64,000 nucleotides of DNA from the NCBI RefSeq assembly GCF_024295625.1, contig NZ_JANCOJ010000005.1, positions 27,915 through 91,914 on the forward strand, written 5' to 3'. Positions 59,143-64,000 of this stretch are shown here, piece by piece. Below the pieces are notes generated by a model that was not told the DNA's origin, made no database searches, and saw only the letters and a program-made list of their open reading frames with translations. The stretch is from Streptococcus sp. CF8_St5-11 (GTDB lineage Bacteria; Bacillota; Bacilli; Lactobacillales; Streptococcaceae). Each line of letters opens with the position of its first letter. Position 1 is the first letter of the stretch. Made by a program: the position numbers and the translations under genes.

Positions 59143-60066
59143 TTATTCAAATTCGTAAAGAGTAGTGGAAAGGTAACGTTCCCCATTATCTGGTGCAAGG
59201 GCAAGAACTTTTTTACCGCTACCTAATTCTTTTGCGACTTCAATAGCAGCATAGATAGCAGCTGCGCTTGAGATACCGACTAAGAATCCTTCAGTTCCAC
59301 CGATAGCGCGTGCAAGTTCGAAAGCTTCTTCTGAAGATACACGACGAACACCATCATATGCGTTAGTGTCTAAAGTGTTTGGTATAAAACCTGCTGAAAT
59401 ACCTTGGATTTTATGTGGTCCAGGTTTTTCGCCAGAAAGGACCGCAGATTCATTGGCTTCAACGGCATAGACTTTGACAGCAGGATTGTTCTTTTTCAAA
59501 GTATGAGAAATACCAGAAACAGTACCACCAGTACCAACACCTGCGACAAAAGCATCTAAACCATCTTTTCCAAAGGCATCAACGATTTCTTGTCCTGTTG
59601 TTCTCTCGTGTACCTCTGGGTTAGCAGGGTTTTCAAATTGAAGAGGAAGGAAGCCATTTCTTTCTGCAGCGATTGCTTCAGCTTTAGCGATGGCACCTTT
59701 CATTCCTTCACTTCCAGGAGTCAAAACGAGTTCAGCTCCATAGGCTTGGATGATTTTACGACGTTCCACACTCATGGTTTCAGGCATGACAATCACAACT
59801 TTATAGCCTTTAGCGGCACCAACCCATGATAAACCAATCCCAGTGTTTCCACTAGTTGCTTCGACAATTGTATCGCCTGGTTTGATCAAGCCATCTGCTT
59901 CAGCTTTTTCAATCATGCTCAAAGCAATCCGGTCTTTAACCGATGATCCAGGGTTGAAGGCTTCGAGTTTGACATAGACATCTGCAGCTTCTTCAGGAAC
60001 AAGACGGTTCAATTTGACAATCGGAGTGTTCCCAATCAATTCTGTAATATTTTCATAAATAGCCAT
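59143..60066 (-). CDS. cysK: Cysteine synthase A
   Basis: CysK makes cysteine from O-acetylserine and sulfide with PLP. The 307-aa protein has [14 protein letters not shown], the PLP-lysine in [14 protein letters not shown], the phosphate-binding [21 protein letters not shown], and the C-terminal [12 protein letters not shown]. On its own strand GAGG precedes the ATG. A TATACT -10 and a small palindrome ATACT/AGTAT lie 30-50 bp upstream, a possible LysR-type or CymR-like operator. Confidence 0.95.
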   Translation of the reverse strand: MAIYENITELIGNTPIVKLNRLVPEEAADVYVKLEAFNPGSSVKDRIALSMIEKAEADGLIKPGDTIVEATSGNTGIGLSWVGAAKGYKVVIVMPETMSVERRKIIQAYGAELVLTPGSEGMKGAIAKAEAIAAERNGFLPLQFENPANPEVHERTTGQEIVDAFGKDGLDAFVAGVGTGGTVSGISHTLKKNNPAVKVYAVEANESAVLSGEKPGPHKIQGISAGFIPNTLDTNAYDGVRRVSSEEAFELARAIGGTEGFLVGISSAAAIYAAIEVAKELGSGKKVLALAPDNGERYLSTTLYEFE

Positions 60067-60154
60067 AATATACCTCAGTTCTAGGTTTTCTTGATACTAA
60101 CAAGTATAGTCCCTTGTGGGAAGAAAGTAAAATATAGAAATTTTATGGGTGTGA

Positions 60155-60181
60155 TAAAAAAAAACTATCGTTGCCGATAGC
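60155..60181 (-). terminator. yigZ terminator
   Basis: On the minus strand GCTATCG-GCAA-CGATAG is followed by T9, 9 bp after the yigZ stop codon. Confidence 0.82.
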
Positions 60182-60189
60182 TTCTTTGA

Positions 60190-60831
60190 TTATTTTTCTA
60201 CAGAAAGTAGGGGTACTTCAATCTCGCGAATTCCTTGATCTTCTATAAGGACTTTCCCATTATAAAATTCGACTAAAGCTGCTGTGATAGAACTGGTGTC
60301 TTCTTTGTCTACAAAAATAGTTGTCGCCACCTGATCTGTAAACATCGGATCTTGTTCTACCAATTTGTTGTCTTTTAAGAAATTAGCAAATTCTTGGTAT
60401 TGGGAATAAGAAAGTGTGATCCCAAGAACAACTTGTTCCTTGATTTCTACAAGTCCAATCTCTCGAACTGCTTGAGCCACACTTCCAGCGTATGCACGAA
60501 TCAGACCGCCAGCACCTAATTTAATGCCTCCAAAATAGCGGGTAACCACAACACAACTATTAGTGATGTGATGATTCTCTAAAACTCCCAACATCGGTAT
60601 ACCCGCTGTTCCACTAGGTTCGCCATCGTCACTGGTCCGTTTAATATCGCTATGTTCTCCAATGATGAAAGCAGAACAGTTATGTGTAGCCTTGTAGTGT
60701 TCCTTCTTGATAGCGTTGATAAAATCTCTAGCTTCCTCTTCAGAAGAGACGCGTTTAACATGACAAATGAATTTCGATTTTTTGATTTCTTCTTGAACAG
60801 TGCCGTTCTCTTTAAATGTAATATATCCCAT
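60190..60831 (-). CDS. yigZ: YigZ/IMPACT family protein
   Basis: This 213-aa UPF0029 protein belongs to the IMPACT/YigZ family. The N-terminal domain shows KKSKFICHVKRV, HNCSAFIIG, and the signature RTSDDGEPSGTAGIPML with VVVTRYFGGIKLGAGGLIRAY; a second ferredoxin-like domain (about 140-213) follows. Members are thought to bind translating ribosomes or nucleic acid, but bacterial function is unsettled. It diverges from comFA with 55 bp between start codons, an arrangement shared with pneumococcus. Confidence 0.9.
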   Translation of the reverse strand: MGYITFKENGTVQEEIKKSKFICHVKRVSSEEEARDFINAIKKEHYKATHNCSAFIIGEHSDIKRTSDDGEPSGTAGIPMLGVLENHHITNSCVVVTRYFGGIKLGAGGLIRAYAGSVAQAVREIGLVEIKEQVVLGITLSYSQYQEFANFLKDNKLVEQDPMFTDQVATTIFVDKEDTSSITAALVEFYNGKVLIEDQGIREIEVPLLSVEK

Positions 60832-60871
60832 ATTCTTATTTTACAAAAAAAGAATGATTTTCTCCAATTTT

Positions 60872-60879
60872 TACGAATT
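60872..60879 (+). promoter_or_regulatory. Cin-box (ComX/SigX promoter) of the comF operon
   Basis: TACGAATT differs in one base from the late-competence consensus TACGAATA and follows a T-rich stretch. It lies only 7 bp before the comFA ATG, so the mRNA would have little or no leader. Confidence 0.7.
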
Positions 60880-60886
60880 GATAAGT

Positions 60887-62185
60887 ATGAAGATAGAAGA
60901 TGCTTATGGAAGACTCTTAACAGAGAGCCAGATGACAGACGATTTAAAAGAAATGGCCCAAGAACTCCCAACTATAGAAAAACAAAATGGAAGGTACCAA
61001 TGTTTTCGATGTGGCAGTATGATTGATCAAAAACTTTGGAAGTTGAGTGAAGAGGTCCTGTATTGTAGAGCTTGTATCCAATTGGGAAGGATCCGGAGTG
61101 ATCAAAAACTTTATGCTATTGCACAGCAAGACTTTGAAGGACAAGAGGTGTTAAACTGGAAAGGAACCTTGACTTCCTATCAACAAGAGGTATCAGATGG
61201 TCTCATCAAAGCAGTTAAAGAAGGAAAAAATGCCTTGGTACATGCTGTGACAGGAGCTGGGAAAACGGAAATGATGTACCAGGTTGTGGCAACAGCGATC
61301 AAGAGTGGACAAGCAGTTTGTATTGCTACCCCAAGAATCGATGTCTGTATCGAACTGTACGGAAGGATGAAGGAAGATTTTTCCTGTTCGATATCGTTGC
61401 TTCATGGGGAATCGGACCCCTATTTTAGAACACCTTTGGTAATCGCAACAACTCACCAATTGTTAAAGTTTTATCAGGCCTTTGATCTCCTTATTATAGA
61501 TGAGGTCGACGCTTTTCCCTTTGTAGATAATCCTATGTTATACAAAGCAGCTCAGAATGCGATAAAAAAAGAAGGGAACACCCTTTATTTAACAGCAACC
61601 TCTACAGATGTGTTAGATAAAAAGGTTAAGAAAAAAGAAATCATCCGTTATAGTCTTCCGAGACGTTTCCATGGGAACCCACTAGTGGTTCCAGAAATAA
61701 AATGGGTATCGAAAATGAGAGAAAAAATAGAAAAAGGAAGAATCCCCTACGAACTATTGAAACTAATCAAGAAGCAAAGACAGACTCACTACCCATTGTT
61801 AATCTTTGTATCTGAAATTGAATTAGGACAACAATTTAAAGAGAATATAAAAAAATACTTTCCGAAAGAAAAAGTAGGTTTTGTATCCTCTCAGACACAG
61901 GATCGCTTGAGAATTGTAGAAGAATTTAGAAATAAAGAAAAAACAATACTAGTCTCGACTACCATTCTAGAAAGAGGAGTGACCTTTCCGCTTGTAGATG
62001 TTTTTGTTTTAGAAAGTAACCATCGCTTGTTTACGAAAAGTGCCCTTGTACAAATCTCAGGAAGAGTTGGACGTAGCAAAGAAAGACCAACAGGCCAATT
62101 GCTCTTTCTATCAGATGGAATAACAAAAGAAATGAAAAAAGCAATAAAGGAAATAAAACAAATGAATCAGGAGGCTGGGTTTTGA
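60887..62185 (+). CDS. comFA: Late competence DNA-translocation helicase ComFA
   Basis: ComFA is the DEAD-like ATPase that helps pull single-stranded DNA into competent cells. The 432-aa protein has an N-terminal four-Cys zinc module (CFRCG and YCRAC), Walker A AVTGAGKTEMMYQ, DEVD box LLIIDEVDAFP, TATST, and motif VI region LVQISGRVGRSKERP. ATG 60887 matches the pneumococcal N-terminus; the longer frame upstream would include the cin-box. No ribosome binding site is present, in line with a leaderless message. It overlaps comFC. Confidence 0.94.
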   Translation: MKIEDAYGRLLTESQMTDDLKEMAQELPTIEKQNGRYQCFRCGSMIDQKLWKLSEEVLYCRACIQLGRIRSDQKLYAIAQQDFEGQEVLNWKGTLTSYQQEVSDGLIKAVKEGKNALVHAVTGAGKTEMMYQVVATAIKSGQAVCIATPRIDVCIELYGRMKEDFSCSISLLHGESDPYFRTPLVIATTHQLLKFYQAFDLLIIDEVDAFPFVDNPMLYKAAQNAIKKEGNTLYLTATSTDVLDKKVKKKEIIRYSLPRRFHGNPLVVPEIKWVSKMREKIEKGRIPYELLKLIKKQRQTHYPLLIFVSEIELGQQFKENIKKYFPKEKVGFVSSQTQDRLRIVEEFRNKEKTILVSTTILERGVTFPLVDVFVLESNHRLFTKSALVQISGRVGRSKERPTGQLLFLSDGITKEMKKAIKEIKQMNQEAGF

Positions 62186-62847
62186 AAGAATGTCTGCTTT
62201 GTAATAAAGAGTTAAAAACTAGTGAACATTTCACAGATCTTATTTTTATAAATCAACAAGAAAAATGGATTTGTAAAGAATGCAAAAAAGACTTCGAACA
62301 AATTGGCGAAATTCATTGTCCTAGGTGCTTTAAAGATAAGGAGGAGAAAGTATGTAAAGATTGTGAGTTCTGGGAAGACAAAGGAAATACTGTTCAACAT
62401 GAAGCTTTATATAGATATAATGGAGCAATGAAAGACTATTTCAAACGATATAAATTTGAAGGAGATCGTTTGTTAGGAATGGTATTTGCAAGTGACATCA
62501 AAAAAGCGTTGAAAAAGTATAAAAACTATACAATAATACCAACTCCAATTAGCCATGAAAAAAAGCAGGAGAGAGGATTCAATCAAGTCTCGACTATACT
62601 AGATTTTGCAGAAATAAAGTACAGCCCTCTATTTCAAAAAGAAGACAGCTTGGCACAATCAAAAAAAACAAGAGAAGAAAGATTAAAAACCTCTCAACAC
62701 TTTCATTTAAAAGAAGAAGTTCCAATAAAGCAAAAGTATCTTATCTTCGATGATATATACACAACTGGCAAAACAATCGAATTAATGAAGCGCCTGTTAA
62801 TTGAAAAAGGTGTGAAAGAAATAAAGACATTTTCAATTGCGAGATAA
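62182..62847 (+). CDS. comFC: Late competence phosphoribosyltransferase-like ComFC
   Basis: ComFC is a cytoplasmic PRTase-fold protein that works with ComFA in DNA uptake. The 221-aa protein has an N-terminal zinc-finger-like set of Cys pairs (CLLCN, CKECK, CPRCF, CKDCE) and a C-terminal PRTase domain with YLIFDDIYTTGKTIE (PRPP loop). It starts at TTG 62182, overlapping the comFA stop, so translation is coupled. The gene is noticeably more A-rich than its neighbours. Confidence 0.9.
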   Translation: MKECLLCNKELKTSEHFTDLIFINQQEKWICKECKKDFEQIGEIHCPRCFKDKEEKVCKDCEFWEDKGNTVQHEALYRYNGAMKDYFKRYKFEGDRLLGMVFASDIKKALKKYKNYTIIPTPISHEKKQERGFNQVSTILDFAEIKYSPLFQKEDSLAQSKKTREERLKTSQHFHLKEEVPIKQKYLIFDDIYTTGKTIELMKRLLIEKGVKEIKTFSIAR

Positions 62848-62855
62848 AAAAAGAT

Positions 62856-62884
62856 TTGCAAAAAAAATATGAAAGCGTTATAAT
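62856..62884 (+). promoter_or_regulatory. hpf promoter with overlapping cre site
   Basis: TTGCAA (62856-62861) and TATAAT (62879-62884) are 17 bp apart. TGAAAGCGTTATAA (62870-62883) is a cre-like sequence across the -10, identical to that before nagA. Confidence 0.68.
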
Positions 62885-62928
62885 ATACATATAAATAAAA
62901 ACATAATGTTTAGAAAGTAGGTACTAAT

Positions 62929-63471
62929 ATGATTAAATATAGTATCCGTGGTGAAAACCTAGAAGTAACAGAAGCCATTCGCGACTATGTCGTTTCTAAA
63001 CTCGAAAAGATTGAAAAATATTTTCAGGCAGATCAAGAGCTAGACGCTCGTGTAAACTTAAAAGTTTACCGTGAAAAGACCGCAAAAGTAGAAGTAACCA
63101 TTCCACTTGGATCTATTACACTTCGTGCAGAAGATGTGTCTCAAGATATGTACGGTTCAATTGACCTGGTTGTAGATAAAATTGAACGTCAAATTCGTAA
63201 GAATAAAACAAAAATCGAAAAGAAAAATCGTATTAAATCTGGTGCAGGTAAGTTGTTTACCGATGCAGTTGTAGAAGAAGCAACAACCACAGAAAAAGTT
63301 GTTCGCTCAAAAACAATTGATCTAGAACCAATGGATTTAGATGAAGCTATTCTTCAAATGGATCTATTAGCACACGACTTCTTCATTTATCGTGATGCAG
63401 AAGACAACACAACTAATGTTATCTATCGTAGAGAAGATGGAGATATTGGTCTATTGGAAGTAAAAGAATAG
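62929..63471 (+). CDS. hpf: Ribosome hibernation promotion factor (long form)
   Basis: Long-form HPF dimerises 70S ribosomes into 100S particles in stationary phase. The N-terminal domain (1-105) has IRGENLEVTEAIRDYVVSKLEKIEKYF and the basic KNKTKIEKKNR stretch that lies in the decoding channel. The C-terminal dimerisation domain (about 125-180) contains KTIDLEPMDLDEAILQMDLLAHDFF. At 180 aa it is the usual length. It follows comFC but has its own promoter with a cre-like site, so expression should respond to carbon supply. Confidence 0.96.
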   Translation: MIKYSIRGENLEVTEAIRDYVVSKLEKIEKYFQADQELDARVNLKVYREKTAKVEVTIPLGSITLRAEDVSQDMYGSIDLVVDKIERQIRKNKTKIEKKNRIKSGAGKLFTDAVVEEATTTEKVVRSKTIDLEPMDLDEAILQMDLLAHDFFIYRDAEDNTTNVIYRREDGDIGLLEVKE

Positions 63472-63502
63472 AGATTAAAAACATCAATTAAATTATAGAA
63501 GG

Positions 63503-63532
63503 ATCAGGAGCAATTTTGCTCCTGATTTTTTT
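63503..63532 (+). terminator. hpf terminator
   Basis: ATCAGGAGCAA pairs with TTGCTCCTGAT around TT, followed by T7. Confidence 0.88.
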
Positions 63533-63590
63533 GACAACCCAAAGAAGTAAGGATATTTTTTAAGAAAATAAAATTTTTTGAGAAAAAGTG

Positions 63591-63619
63591 TTGACAGTAA
63601 GGACAGGTCATGATATACT
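63591..63619 (+). promoter_or_regulatory. rrn operon promoter
   Basis: TTGACA (63591-63596) and TATACT (63614-63619) are 17 bp apart. The 40 bp upstream are almost pure A/T, resembling an UP element. The leader that follows holds TTGTCGC/GCGACAA, CTATAAC/GTTATAG-type and CTGTCA/TGACAG hairpins and a boxA-like region near 63650. Confidence 0.85.
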
Positions 63620-63770
63620 AATATAGTTGTCGCGAGAGAGCGACAAAGACCTTTGAAAACTGAACAAGACGAACCAATGTGCAGGGCGCTATAACGAAGG
63701 TTATAGTAACTGAACAATAAAAAAACAATAAATCTGTCAGTGACAGAATGAGTTTAAGACAAACAATTAT

Positions 63771-64000
<230 letters not shown>

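Overview
The window is a piece of a low-GC Firmicute chromosome and almost certainly comes from an oral (viridans-group) Streptococcus. Supporting signs are the partial 16S rRNA gene at the right edge, a YSIRK-like signal peptide on a large surface protease, pneumococcus-like PBP2X, MapZ, StkP/PhpP and ComFA/ComFC, and Streptococcus-type gene order (rimP-nusA-ylxR-ylxQ-infB-rbfA; rsmH-ftsL-pbp2X-mraY; recU-pbp1A divergent from ypsA-gpsB-rnpB; fmt-rsmB-phpP-stkP-liaFSR; comFA-comFC-hpf followed by an rrn operon). I do not assign a species. Nearly all genes read on the plus strand. The exceptions are pbp1A, recU, luxS, cysK, yigZ and one small membrane-protein gene. I see no transposase, phage gene, tRNA or CRISPR array.

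Layout. 1-5.5 kb: ribosome maturation, transcription and translation initiation operon. 5.5-5.9 kb: first copy of a structured repeat element. 6-10.1 kb: Na/Pi symporter, nagA, a small membrane protein and an aldo/keto reductase. 10.4-14.8 kb: subtilisin-like surface protease. 14.9-18.7 kb: T-box-controlled glycyl-tRNA synthetase genes with a structured spacer between glyQ and glyS, then a DUF896 gene. 18.8-20.8 kb: amino-acid permease, a dispersed repeat and a small minus-strand membrane protein. 20.8-25.4 kb: septal wall-synthesis genes. 25.5-34.5 kb: DEAD-box helicase, amino-acid ABC transporter, thioredoxin reductase, NAD salvage, an acetyltransferase and aminopeptidase C. 34.5-34.8 kb: second copy of the structured element. 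34.9-42.2 kb: PBP1A/RecU and, divergently, the YpsA/GpsB/RNase P RNA/RlmL-like/MapZ division group, then luxS. 42.4-52.5 kb: RNase Y, then gmk-rpoZ-priA-fmt-rsmB-phpP-stkP. 53-57.3 kb: an unusual Tyr-rich secreted protein and the LiaFSR envelope-stress system. 57.3-64 kb: a HAD-cyclophilin fusion, CvfD-like S1 protein, CysK, YigZ, late-competence comF operon, hibernation factor and the start of an rrn operon.

Many genes serve cell-wall growth and its control: PBP2X, MraY, PBP1A, GpsB, MapZ, StkP/PhpP and LiaFSR. The most unusual observations lie between genes. Two copies of a ~250-bp element with imperfect terminal inverted repeats and a three-hairpin core are each bracketed by two copies of the host gene's own terminator hairpin. 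The terminator sequence differs between the two loci but is duplicated within each, which suggests a small mobile element that targets terminators. A second candidate is a ~240-nt segment between glyQ and glyS with nested and pseudoknot-type complementarity. Other points are a Tyr/Asn/Gly/Trp-rich secreted protein, a YSIRK-type protease with no LPXTG signal, and identical CcpA-site/-10 sequences in front of nagA and hpf.
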